From positions 16,504,707-16,568,706 of the forward strand of contig NW_024467121.1 of NCBI RefSeq assembly GCF_017591425.1: 64,000 bases of DNA. Direction: 5' to 3'. Positions 43,731 to 55,050 of the stretch are shown piece by piece. This DNA comes from Ochotona curzoniae (lineage: Eukaryota; Chordata; Mammalia; Lagomorpha; Ochotonidae). A model generated the notes under the pieces. The model was not told the DNA's origin. It saw nothing but the letters and a program-made list of their open reading frames with translations, and did no database searches. Within the stretch, counting starts at the first letter, position 1; every line of letters starts with the position of its first letter. The translations under genes were made by a program, and so were the position numbers.

Positions 43731-46061
43731 ATAACATGCTTGCAGCCTTGTTTCTTTCATAGGGTCTCCAAGATAGAATTTCCAATGATGAGTCTCATGG
43801 GTACCCTTAGGGACAAACATGGAATGGCTCCCAGAAATGCAAATCCCTTGTGTAACTGCAATTTAAATATTTTTTCTTATATCCATCTTAGTTATTTTAG
43901 GTCATTTTATTTCTTTTCTTTTTGCGGAAAAAAAAGGCAGCAAAAGGGGAGAAAAACATGGAATGATTTTGAACCTTTTGTCTAACTGGAAGACAGGTGT
44001 CTTGTCACTGGTTCACATTGTTAGCGAGGAGAGGAAAAAAGGAAGCTGCAATTAATTTAACAAGCCTGTAAAATCTGAGGCATTAATAACACCTCTGTCC
44101 TAACGAGCAGATTCAGGCGCGATTGGCTTTTTTGGGTTTAGAAGCCGGCCAATGAAAGTGGCAGCAGCATCCATGGTGTCCCCTATGGCGAGTGTGAACA
44201 GTGATGTCCGATGTGTCAGCCACACGGGCTCACTAGCATGAAGGGCGAAAAAGGAAACAGAGCAATGACTTTAGCAATAACAGCACATGTATAGAGTAGC
44301 ATTGATATAAATATGTCAAGAGCACAAGTGTTTAAGAGCTGTTTTCCTCAAAAGAATACTTTATATGGCTTTAAATAATGGTCAGGTGTAAAAGTAAAGC
44401 TAATTTATATGGCACATTACGTATTTTTCCTTAAAAAAACCCTCAAACTTGATTTCAGGACAGCTCTGCATTTTTTATTACTTAACCTAAGAGAATATTT
44501 TATATATTTTCTGCTCTGTTAAATATCAGCTCTGACTAAAAAGTGTATGCCTAGGTGGGTGTTGATTAATGGTGCTAAGAACACTTTGTGTAGGATTTTA
44601 TGCTAATTACCCTTTATACCCTAACCCGTGTCAATTTTAACAATCTAAATTAACATTCTCTCCTAGGATTCAGGAATGTGAGAATTGTGAAATTGGCTCA
44701 GTAAGCTGAGTTAGCAGTGAGAAAATTGAGATGTTCTGTATTACTATATTAACAGCTGCTGCTTGTTCAAAGCGTGATCCTTTCAAAATGATGAAGATAT
44801 CGAAAAAAAATGAAAAAGAACAGGAGAAATATCCTATACTTCACATTCTAAAAAAAAACGTGGCATTTGACATTGCCATGAGCACTTCCAGATAATAATG
44901 CCAGCAAGAATGCATTTTTGGTACACAATGCTAAAGAAATTGATCACAGTATTATTGATATAAATATTTTAGCTTTTCGGTATTTCAGTACCTGCATAAT
45001 AGGACAAATTCTGAAACACATTTGGCTATGAAAAATATCAGGTTAAATCCAAATAAAATTAACTTTCATTTTGTTTATTTTTTGAGACGTTCAAACAGGA
45101 AACACAGGTTTTTCCACAGGGTTCTTTGTAAAAGCAAGTAACAAATCTCCTTGAGGAGGAAGATGTATCACAAACTGCTATCTTATAAAGCACAGCGTGG
45201 ATTGAGACATTTAGAAATCAGATGGAGGAGTTGTAACTGCGTGGAGAGTATCTTTATCCATCATCTTCATGCTCTCTTCAGATTTGTGAGCTATCCTGCT
45301 TCTCATCATTATAATCCATAAGCTCTAAAATATACACAACGATGCTAAAGAGACTCCTTGTTTGTAGCAAAAATTTTCAGCCGCCGATAGGTAGTCAGCT
45401 GCTATTGAGCAATGCACAGCCAAAAACTGGCTTGACTATACACACAGTGTGGCGAAACGTGATTATGCAATAAATGATTCTGAGCTCAGCATTGAATATG
45501 CCCAAAGTTCTGTAAGTTGTTCCCCAGAATCTCTCAATGCTGACAATTACAAGTTGAAAACTTATTTCTGATAGTTTTTTTCAGTATTTGGTGGAAGACT
45601 TGGTGAAAACCAAGGCATGCTGTATCCATCCAAGTTCAAGAGACGAAGATAAATGGGCGGTGGCAGCTACTTTTCTGCAGGCTAATCCTAGAGCTGCTTG
45701 GGGAGGCTGCAGAGAAGTCAGTACATCTCATGTTCAGCTCCTTGAAAAGTGAGCGAGCTGGGGAATCCTTAAACAAAATGTGGGTGTGCTGCGTTGTTTC
45801 GGACCCTCATTTCCCATCTCCACAAAAGCCACTTGTCACTCGATTCCTCTTCTAACAGTGTTCTTTGTGATCAGAACTTCCTCTGACTTTTCAAATCACC
45901 TCATCAAACACCAGTAAAACAAGTGTTCATGTCTTCACAGATTCTATCACAATTTAGTCACAAGGGAGAAAATAGAAACTATACAAACACTGAAGGCAAG
46001 CTCCATTTTAAAGGCTACATGTGAGTTTTAAAAAAAAAAAAAAGGCGAGGAGGGGGGCGAG
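43731..46061. promoter_or_regulatory. Repeat-free block, candidate conserved regulatory DNA
   Basis: About 2.3 kb with no recognised SINE, LINE or LTR, although most of the window carries one every 1 to 2 kb. CpGs are retained in groups: eight in 44104-44247, others at 45381-45386, 45452-45459 and 45640-45850. Sequence words suit transcription-factor binding: ATTGG (44122-44126), GCCAAT (44148-44153), GCAATTAATTTAAC (44048-44061), ATTGAGCAAT (45404-45413), ATTATGCAAT (45462-45471). No exon-like frame. Function is inferred from absence of insertions and CpG retention only. Confidence 0.35.
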
Positions 46062-46401
46062 GAACCTGGACTGGCGCCATGGACTAGCGGCCAAAGTCCT
46101 TGTCTTTAACGTGCCAGGATCCCATATGGGTGCCAGTTCTAATCCTGGCAGCTCCATTTCCCATTCAGCTCCCTGCTTGTGGCCTGAGAAAGCAGACGAG
46201 GATGGCCCAAAGCCTTGGGACCCTGCACCCACATGGGAGACCTGGAAGAGTTCCTGGCTCCTGGCTTCGGAGTGGTACAGCATTGAGTGTTGCAGTCACT
46301 TGGGGAGCAAATCATCAGATGGAAGATATTTCTCTCTGTCTCTCCTCCTCTCTCTATATATTTGACTTTGCAATAAAAATAAATAAATCTTTAAAAAAAA
46401 A
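46062..46401 (+). mobile_element. CSINE, full length
   Basis: From CCTGGACTGGCGCCATGGAC, through box B CAGTTCTAATCCTGG (46135-46149), to CAATAAAAATAAATAAATCT and A10. It lies just downstream of an A13 run and a G-rich GGCGAGGAGGGGGG patch. The tail is followed by GGGAGGGGGACC, which may be an imperfect target-site duplication. The 114- and 109-codon frames are the repeat. Confidence 0.94.
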
Positions 46402-46535
46402 AGGGAGGGGGACCGCTAGAATAGTTTAAGAGCATATCAATCTACAGTAATCCTACTATAGGGTCATGTTTTGCCCATGTTACACTTTCTAAGCTATCTT
46501 GCCATTATTTTTTGATTTAAAACTAGGATGCCTTT

Positions 46536-46873
46536 CAAAGGATTTATTTACTTATTTATTTGAAGTCAGGTTCACAGAAAGAGGGAGAGACACAAAACAA
46601 AACAAAACAAAACAAAACAAAACAAAACAAAACAAAACAAAACCATCGCTTTTACTGGTTCACGCCACAAATGGCCACGATGGTTGGGGTTGTGTCCAGA
46701 CTGAAACCAGCAGCTAGAATCTACTGGGTCTTGCACTGGTCCATCCCCTACTACTTTTCCCAGGACATTAACAAGGAATTGGATCGAAATTGAGGCAGCA
46801 CAGATATGAACTGGTGCTTATGTGGGATGTCAGTATCAAAGCTTTTACCCCCTATAGCACAACACTGATTCCT
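46536..46873 (-). mobile_element. Old CSINE with internal pentanucleotide expansion
   Basis: Minus strand. The tail GATTTATTTACTTATTTATT and the GAAAGAGGGAGAGACAC purine segment are interrupted by (CAAAA)10 before the body resumes with CTTTTACTGGTTCACGCCAC. The 5' end is at CAACACTGATTCC. Replacement of part of the purine segment by a pentamer array is unusual, since expansions normally sit in the tail. Confidence 0.85.
46593..46642. repeat. (CAAAA)10 microsatellite inside a SINE
   Basis: Ten perfect CAAAA units, 50 bases. They produce the artificial KQNKTKQNKTK frames seen on the plus strand. Confidence 0.97.
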
Positions 46874-47377
46874 TTTAAAAACACAAAGCTATGTTGATTC
46901 TAATGTTAATATTATATTGACACAGAGATGTTCAACATTATCTCTAAAACTTTATAAATGATCTTCACTAAATTAGTAAAATATCATGACAGTATTAACA
47001 TTTTTATGGTGTTATTACTGCACTAAAATGCAGTCCAGCCTTGTTAATTTCACTGCTAAATGAAGGTTTACAATACACTATTGTAGGTCATTGAAACTAT
47101 TTTTAGAGCAAATAACAAACAGTATTAAAATAGCACAATATTCACCAAAATAATTCATAGAATCTCTAATGCTGCATAAAAAAACCCTTCACAACTGACA
47201 ATGCATATTACTAATATGATAGTCCTGTTACCCAAGTAAATTGGAGCGACAACAATATAAATAAAATTTATAATCAACTGGAATTCGCTTATAAAATGCA
47301 TCCTAGAATAACCACATGGGTATTTTTCACAATATTGATTCCAATTTGCAAAATTCAAAATACTCAAAGACATGTTT
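46874..47377. other. AT-rich non-coding DNA
   Basis: Nothing recognised. Confidence 0.5.
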
Positions 47378-47702
47378 ATCTATTTATTTATTTATTTATT
47401 TTTTATGAGAGAGAGAGAGAGAAAGATGGAGAGAGACAGCAAGAAAGAAGCTTGTACTGAGTCACTCTCCAAATAGCCCTAACAACCAGGATTGAGCCAG
47501 ATCAAAGCCAGGCGCCAGAAAGCCCCAACTAGGGTTGCAACAGGGATGGCAGGGGCTCAAGCATGTAAGCGTTTGTGCAGTCCCCGGGGTTCATTACAGG
47601 AAGCTGGATTAGAAGTAGGGAATGAGGACTGAAGCTCTGATATGGAATGTCAACCTCAAACATAGTGAGTTAGCTTTCTGTAATAGAACATCAGTCCCCA
47701 TA
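47378..47702 (-). mobile_element. Old CSINE, full length
   Basis: Minus strand. Tail TATTTATTTATTTATTTTTTATGA, (GA)n purine segment, GCCCTAACAACCAGGATTGA, AGCCAGGCGCCAGAAAGCCC, ending near GTAATAGAACATCAGTCCCC. It is followed within 25 bases by a G11 run (47725-47735) and GCGGGGGCG. Confidence 0.8.
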
Positions 47703-47824
47703 TGGTGTTTCCAAAACAGCCCATGGGGGGGGGGGACAGCGGGGGCGAAGCTGCATGATTCCTGTAAGACTGCAGGTTTGTGAGATTAATCTGAAGAGTT
47801 CAAACTAAGATTTTTTTTCCACTT

Positions 47825-47960
47825 AATTGTGTAGTGAGCTAAGCCAGTTGCTTGGTCTTCCTAAGTGTCATCACATGTAATGTGCATGTAATGCTGTGGG
47901 GATTAAAGCAAATACTATTGATGCTGTTGAGAAACTGTGAAGTGTCTTTCACTACTTAGC
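47825..47960 (+). mobile_element. Probable MIR
   Basis: AAGCCAGTTGCTTGGTCTTC, GTCATCACATGTAATGTGCA, GTGGGGATTAAAGCAAATAC follow the MIR core path (AAGTTACTTAACCTC..., CATCTGTAAAATGGG..., GAGGATTAAATGAGATAA). Confidence 0.5.
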
Positions 47961-48329
47961 TGTAAGTTTCTTCTTCCCACTCACACCTTCTAGGATCCCA
48001 ATCCCAATGTTCATGCTTTTTCTTTTTTCTTTGGTTTCCTCTTCTGCTAGACAGTTCCAGCTCTCTGGATTGTTTCAGGTACGTATGATTTCAGAACATT
48101 TCTTATGCTGATGTGCTGTGGGTTTGTGTCTTTTATCTGTATGTACAAACATTTCCCAGTTAAGTCTCTGGTTCCTAAATTCCCTGGAGCATCTTACTAT
48201 ATTTTTTTCTAGCCATCCCAAATTGAGTGCTTTTACCATAAGTAACGCTGTTATTTTCTGTACTCATTTTTCTAGTGAGGTCTGATTCAGAGAATTGTAC
48301 TTAAGCATCTTTTTAACTGATCTGACATG

Positions 48330-48870
48330 ATTGGATAGCCTGACCACCTTATCCAGACTCCCCTGGCCCTCTGACCTTCTAAAGGTTTGCTGTCTAATGG
48401 TCCCACTTGTACCTACCAAGTGCTGTATTCAAAACTGCATCCCAATCAGACTGATTACTACACAAAGCAAGCGGAACATTTCTGGTTTAATTCATCTTGA
48501 AAACTTGTCTGTACTTTGGATACAATCCCCCCTCAATCACTCAGCATCCAAGGTCCATGTGCTCCTTATGTCTGCTATGTCTAGCACATACCATCTCAAC
48601 TTCTTAGCCTTTGGAACTCTTGTCTAAAGACAAGAGCCTAAAGACAGCTCAACTCCTCTCTGGAGTCATTCTTAATATTTCTGAGGCCAAATCATGCTCT
48701 TTGGTATCATATTTAGTGATTATTACACTTTCTGACTTGAAAGTGATATGGATGCAATCAAGTCATTGCAATCAGACAACAGTATCTACTTCTTATTCAT
48801 TCTACATTCACAGGACCTGTCACATAGTAGGGATTGGTATTTGAAGGAGTGAATGAATAATGGCAAAAGG
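48330..48870 (+). mobile_element. LINE-2 3' end
   Basis: The end, ACCTGTCACATAGTAGGGAT...GAAGGAGTGAATGAATA (48821-48859), is the characteristic L2 terminus. Upstream C/T-rich words (CCATGTGCTCCTTATGTCTG) are compatible with the L2 3' part. The 98-codon frame at 48331-48627 lies in it and has no domain. Confidence 0.6.
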
Positions 48871-50128
48871 AAAGAATAAACTGGTCCCTTTCTAGTCTGG
48901 TCATGGCAAGCTGAAATGCACGTGGTGTCTTCCTGCTTGTATTTTTGTCATTGGAGGTTGCTATCCATTCCAATAGTTATGAATTTGGCCAACGTCCATT
49001 CTTTCACTAAAATAGAGCAGGTTCTTGACAAATCAGACTTTAATCTTAGAAATCTCTGGCTTCACAATGAACTCTTGCCCTGTCTCCTAGCCAGAAAAAA
49101 CTTCAATCATTTTGCTTTTATTTTGAGGAAGAATTGCTCTATCATTTTTCATACATAAAGATTTCAGCACACATAAGGTCTTATTAAAAATGGGATCACA
49201 GATTTTACAAGGGATTTTATAACAAAATAAGCCCCCAAATAAGTACTAAAATACCTTCTATTTCAATTATCGTGGGCATCAGAATCTAAGATTGTGTTAG
49301 AGACAGAACAGATGGACACCTGTACTATGCCTAATGGCCTGAAAAATGCCGTGGAACAACCACCGTACTTGGTATGTGACATTTATTTAATGAGTAGAAG
49401 TTGCACATCTCCTAACTACAATTTTCATCCTTTTTCCTTAAACAGTACTCAAAACTGTACAAAGTGTTACCTTCATTTCTTCCATTGAAGCATTTACACG
49501 CCTGAAGCTGAAGCTATTTCTTGCAAACTTGATCTTTATTAAATATATCTGATTTACATTCTTCAGGCTTGAGAAAGGTCAAATTAATTTCATCAAAGTT
49601 TCACTTTCCACTGGCATCTGTTAGGCAGCATGGTCCTGCTGTTATAAATAAGACTTCCTTCTAAGTAACAACATGGTGTCTAAATTATATTCAGCACCAT
49701 GAAAAATTCCGACTCCTATTATAATCAGGCTCCATGGCCCTGCATGTCACATATGCCCCTTTTGAAATTTGTACTAATACGTCTTTATATTTCAAAGAAC
49801 GGCATGTCAGAAATTGATTTACAAGAAAAGCACAGAAAATCATATATTCACTAAGGAGATTAAAGAAAATACTGTAAGGATGATATGCATTAAACTTGAG
49901 GTTTTTATAGAAATCTTTTTCAGTTGCCTCTACCTACCTGATATAAGCCGTCATCTTTCCCTAAAATCATTAGATGCTATTGAAACTAAGTAAAATTTCA
50001 AAAACATCTCTTTGTGAATAGGAAATAAATGATTTAAATGTGAATCTATTTATACTTAGATTATAGTCATTACAAAGTGGTATCAAGCTTTTAAAAATTA
50101 CCCATGAACAAATAGCAGGAAAAAAAAA
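48871..50128. other. AT-rich non-coding DNA
   Basis: Nothing recognised. Frames up to 80 codons have no domain. Confidence 0.5.
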
Positions 50129-50417
50129 GCCTGGCACAGTGGCTAAATTCTCACATATGCACTGGTTCAAGTTGCAACTGTTCCACTTCCCATATAGTTT
50201 CCTGCTTGTCACCTGGGAGAGCAGTAGAGGAAGGGCCAAAGCCTTGGAACTCTGCACCTGCATGGGAAACCTGGAGGTCTCCACGCATCTGGCTTTGGAT
50301 CAGCTCAGCTCCAGCCATTGTGGGCAATGGGGAGTGAACCAGTGGACAGAAGATCTTTCTCTGTATCTCCTTCTCTCTGTAAAACTGCCTAAGAAAAATA
50401 AATAAAATATTTTTAAA
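50129..50417 (+). mobile_element. CSINE with an internal deletion at box B
   Basis: AGCCTGGCACAGTGGCTAAA, then the GGATCCCATATGGG segment is missing and CACTGGTTCAAGTTGCAACT follows directly. The rest is complete to AATAAATAAAATATTTTTAA. Total length is about 290 rather than 330. Confidence 0.9.
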
Positions 50418-50512
50418 CTGTCTAAATTCCAAAGAAATTAAAGATATCAAAAAAGGAAGGAAAATAAGAATTAATTTCATGTTTCTTGAAATTACTTTTT
50501 AAAATTCTGTTA

Positions 50513-50845
50513 GCTTGTGTCCAGCACGGTAGCCTATCAGCTAAAGTCCTCACCTTGAACACACCAGGATCCCATGTGGGCACTAGTTCTAAATCTGGCA
50601 GCCCTGCTTTCAAACCAGCTCCCTGCCTATGGCCTGGGAAAGCAGTCTAGGATGGCTCAAAGCCTTGGGACCCTGTACCCACAGGGGAGACCCAGATCAA
50701 GTTCCTGGCACCTGGCTTCGGAGAACAGCACTGGCCATTATAGTCAGTTGGGGAGTGAATCACTGGACAGAAGATCCTCCTCTCTGTCTCTCCACTCTGT
50801 ATATCTGACTTTGCAATAAAAAGAATAAGTACATCTTTTAAAACC
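50513..50845 (+). mobile_element. CSINE, full length
   Basis: TGTGTCCAGCACGGTAGCCT to CTTTGCAATAAAAAGAATAAGTACATCTTTT. Box B is CTAGTTCTAAATCTGG, with one extra A. It lies about 95 bases downstream of the previous plus-strand copy, in tandem orientation. Confidence 0.93.
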
Positions 50846-52259
50846 CTGGTAGCTCCATTGTATCTTATTTTTACACTGTATTTTCTATTGATTATGTTAT
50901 GGTTATAGATAAGTTGCTTGCCTTGCCGAATTTTAAATTTTCACATGTCAGCATTTTTTCAGTTTGCTTTGCATCTTCTCTGTATGAAAAGATCCTTTGA
51001 AAATGATGGTAGGTTTGAATTTTTTTCTAATCTATTAGAACAAAGTAGAAAAATGCATGGTAGCATTAATTGTTGCTGTCTTAATTCTAGTTTCTGACTC
51101 TAGTAATATCATTATATTGGTATAAATACTCTATATTGGTTGCTTTTGACAACTTTTTAAGAAATAATTCAAAGAAAAATTTCTTCTACTCCTATATGCT
51201 AAATATACATTAATGATGACTTGTGAATTTTAACAAGTGCCTTCAACTGTTATTGTGAGAATATTTTACTCCCTTCTAGGCCAAAGATGATCGTACATTA
51301 TAGCAAAATAAGCTTATGAAAGCATTGCTAGAGATGGAAGAAAGCACAGAGTTGGAATGATCCACAAATCTGGCTGCATTCAATCTGGGAAATAGTGATG
51401 ATATTATTAAAGCCTCCAGTTATTGACTCTATGCATAATTCTTGATCAAAAGTTTATTTCCTCAAATCTTCCGTGCTATGGCGTTAATTGTGAAATATAT
51501 AGAAATGTTGGAAGAACAGAGCATGTATCTTGCGAAGTGAACTTGTTTAATAGAGAAAAAATAGAAAGTCAAGCAATTAGTTAAAAATCCAAATTGCAAA
51601 TACTATACATTTGTTAATAAAAAAAGATAGATTTTCATAACTTTCCAAATATCAAGACCATCCCCACCAGCAATCATTCTTTCTTCCTAGACCAGTTAGT
51701 AGTATTGTTTTTAAATCAGACTCAAGAGAAAATTCATATTCACTAACAATTACTTCAAACTGGATGAGGAAGAAAATTCTTTATGATTGGAAATTAATTC
51801 CAACACTAACTGATTTGCTGGACATTCCCCAAGATACTCTAGTCACTTATTAAATGGAGTAAAGAGAGACATAATAAAAGCTTTGAATAGGAAAATTTGT
51901 GTTGACGTATGGCAAACAGGGAACAGAGGTGAAAATGTGTATAAAAACAGCAGGAAATACCCAGAACACCAAGAATTGCCACAGATGGAACATCCTAATT
52001 ATACTATGCAAAAAAAAATGATGATAATCGGGTTGAATTTCTGGAGCATGGTACCTATTTCAGAAGTAGGAATTTGATTATTAACTAAAAATAAAAGGCT
52101 CTTTAAGAATATTCTATAGCCTGATTACTGAATTCATTTCCTAGAAAGAAACTCTGTTGTACTATTGGGTTCTTCGAGCGATTCTCAATTATTTTCATGC
52201 CCAACAGACACTATAAACCAGACAAAGTAATTTTCACTGCCACTTGGCCAAAGCCTCAT
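50846..52259. other. AT-rich non-coding DNA
   Basis: Nothing recognised over 1.4 kb. 52085-52200 has a mixed composition that might be conserved sequence, without firm evidence. Confidence 0.5.
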
Positions 52260-52400
52260 ATAATTTGCTGCAACTGCCTAAGCCTTCATTTCCTCCCAAT
52301 AATGGGGCCTTAATCCTGCCCTTTTCAGGGACAGTGCAAGTTATTTATGATTCCTAAAGCACCACTTCAAAGAAGATTCTAGAGAAATAAAAAACATTGA
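52260..52400 (+). mobile_element. MIR
   Basis: CTGCCTAAGCCTTCATTTCC TCCCAATAATGGGGCCTTAA matches the MIR core (GAGCCTCAGTTTCCTCATCTGTAAAATGGGG). The preceding CCACTTGGCCAAAGCC fits the same alignment. Confidence 0.55.
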
Positions 52401-53039
52401 AAAAGCACTTTCCTACCACTTACCTGACCCTGTGCAGGCCTTCTTTACCAAACTGCTCAGGCGCTATGGGTTAGGGCTTAGAGGATTTTTTGAATAGTTT
52501 TTTTTTTTTTTGGTTCAACTCTGTCAGAAATATTTTCTATTCACACACATACTTAAAAATTGTCTAACATCATGTGTATGAGAAATGACAGAAAGGTGGA
52601 TACAGACCTAACATGTAGATGAAGAAATGCAGCATGAGGGTACTTCAGGAATCCCTCAGATCATGATGTGTAAAATCAAGTCTCCAAAAAGTTCATTTTA
52701 ATCTCAAGGAAGAAACTCAAGTTTCTTTGTAAAAATAAATTACATTTTTAATTTACTTTAAATAAAACAAATCTCACCCAGATCAATCATTGTTCCAGTT
52801 CTATGAACATTTGCTTTTGGTTGCTATTGTAGTCACCTCCCCCTGCAAGAGGCCAGGCTGCACAAATCCAGTTTAAAACCAAGGTACAGTAAGGTTGATG
52901 AGAAGTCCAGTTTATTACACTTCTGCTAATATTCATTTTTCATCACTCTTTCAACAAATATTCTTAGAGACCATTAGGATATCATGTTGAACTAACAAGT
53001 GCAAATCTTTCTAGGCTCAATTTTTCTTTTCCATGCTAG
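52401..53039. other. AT-rich non-coding DNA
   Basis: Contains a T run at 52499-52512. Nothing recognised. Confidence 0.5.
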
Positions 53040-53870
53040 TTCAGATGACCAAATGGCAGTGGAGTAGGGGGCTATATTTCCTGGAACTATCAGGAAAATC
53101 CTGATAGATTAAGGGATGCTAGGTTAGGGGTGGAGAATAAGTAATGAGAGAGATTGAGGTCAAGTCATCTCAGGGGAGACCTTAACCAAGTGCAGACTGA
53201 AAACATGAGTGCTGACTCAACAACAGTGAACATCCCCCAGGCTGGTGTGCAGAAGCACGCAGAGGCCAGATGTGGAAGGACTTCCAAAAATAATTGGTGT
53301 TTTTATTGTGATGAAAGGAAGAAGATCTGAGAGGCTAGAAATTTTGATTCAATTCACCTTAACCAAGAATGTCTATTAGGTAGGAGAATTAGGAAGTGAT
53401 GTCAGAGGAGTTAGGAAGTAGTGTCAGAAGAGCAATGAGTCTGGGGCAGAAGTAGGGGACATAACTACAGTGGACAGAAATCCCTCTGAGGTGTAGGCAG
53501 GAGAACATTTCCAGATTGACTTGAGGATGGACTGGTGGGGAAATAGAAGGGATACTAGATTTTCACAATTTGTACTGGACTGATCTTTGGGAATATCAGG
53601 GAGACCTTCCATGTTGGCTGGATAGGGATGTTGACACACCAACTATTTTCTGGAGGAAGTGTCTTCCGTCTCTATGCCTAGAACATATCCTTATTGCTGA
53701 GTGTATCACCTCGGTATCTGTAGTGTTTTGGATTGCAGAACTCCCAGGACAGCCTGGGGAGCCTGTAGCTGCATCTCTTTGGAGGGATCTTGCAGCACTT
53801 CTTTCATTCAACCTGGTCAAGGAGCTGGATGGAGCAGGATTGGTAGATTGCATAGGTTAAAACTTTACCA
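53040..53870. other. Unassigned GC-richer segment, possibly LTR or old processed copy
   Basis: Balanced composition over 0.8 kb with overlapping frames of 96 codons (plus, 53570-53860) and 85 codons (minus, 53596-53853). Neither has a recognisable domain. A complement of AATAAA (TTTATT at 53302-53307) would fit the polyA signal of a minus-strand LTR. I cannot decide between an LTR and other origins. Confidence 0.35.
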
Positions 53871-54682
53871 TACCCATTCCAACAGAAACGGCTTTTCTCT
53901 TCCTGCTCTATTCAATTGTTTTCTTTTTGTGTAACCCTTACATATGCAAGGTACTTTTCACAAAACAAAATCCAGGATGTATTATCGTAAACTTTTATCC
54001 TGGTCCTTCTCACAGATCTCCTTGAAACAATGGAATGGAGTTTGGTTCGTGTTTCATTGGAGGAAAAAAAAAGGAAAGTAAGCATAGATTAACTACTCAA
54101 AACTAATTTTATGATTTTGCAATTTTTTTTGCAAAATTTAACTATAAGCGTACGATATCCAAATAACAAAATAATGTTGTTATGAAATTTTAAAGAGCAT
54201 TTCACAGTCTTAAGCATTATTTGGGATGACAGTAGTCTTCCTGATGGCAGAAATCAGTACTTTCGTGTTAGAATTGTCATCAGACTATTGCTCCTGGATC
54301 CTGTAAGTGTCTGCCCAACAAATATGTTTGTATGCTTGCTTCCTTATGAATATTTGTTTTGGGGCATTATTAATAATGATGAGTTGGTAAAGCACACAAA
54401 AAGAAAAACATCCTCAGTTTTGAGGGAAAGGATATATAGAGCAGTAAATATACGGCAAAACCTACACATGCATTAAAACACACACCTGTGATGCCACACA
54501 GGCATGCATTCTCATGGACACACAGGCTTTGAACTTCGGTGCACTCTATTTTGAATTTGATTTACGTGACTTCCGAATTCAGTGTTGTTTCTGAATCAAT
54601 AGCCACACTATTTCTAAGGATATTAGGCCTTCCAAACTTAACGAGGTTTTAAAAATTCTCAGAAAATAAGATGTTGATCATT
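53871..54682. other. AT-rich non-coding DNA
   Basis: Nothing recognised. Confidence 0.5.
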
Positions 54683-55050
54683 TAGCCTGGTGCAGTAGCC
54701 TAGTGGCTAAAACCCTTGACTTGATTGCACCTAGATCCTAGATGAGTGCTGGTTCATGTCACGATGGCCCCCCTACCCATCCAGCTCCCTGCTTGTGGCC
54801 TGGGAAAGCAGTCAGGTGGCCCAAAGCTTTGGGACCCTGCATCCGTGTGGGAGACCCAGAAGAGGCTGCTGGTTCTTGGTTTTAGATCTGCTCAGCTTCA
54901 GCCATGGAAACCATCTGGGGACTGAATCAGTAAATAGAAGCACTCTCTCTCACTCTCTCTCTCTTTCTCTTTCTCGCCCTCCCTTTCTTTCTCTCTCACC
55001 CTCTGTCTCTGAATCTGCCTTTCAAATGAAAATAGCATAAATCTTCAAAA
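54683..55050 (+). mobile_element. CSINE with expanded CT segment
   Basis: TTAGCCTGGTGCAGTAGCCT to CAAATGAAAATAGCATAAATCTT. The pyrimidine stretch has grown to about 75 bases of CTCTCT/TTTCTC (54941-55013), making the copy about 35 bases longer than usual. Confidence 0.93.

Noticed and set aside
46499..46793. Frames with a lysine/asparagine/threonine/glutamine repeat
   Set aside because: Direct translation of the (CAAAA)10 array inside a SINE.
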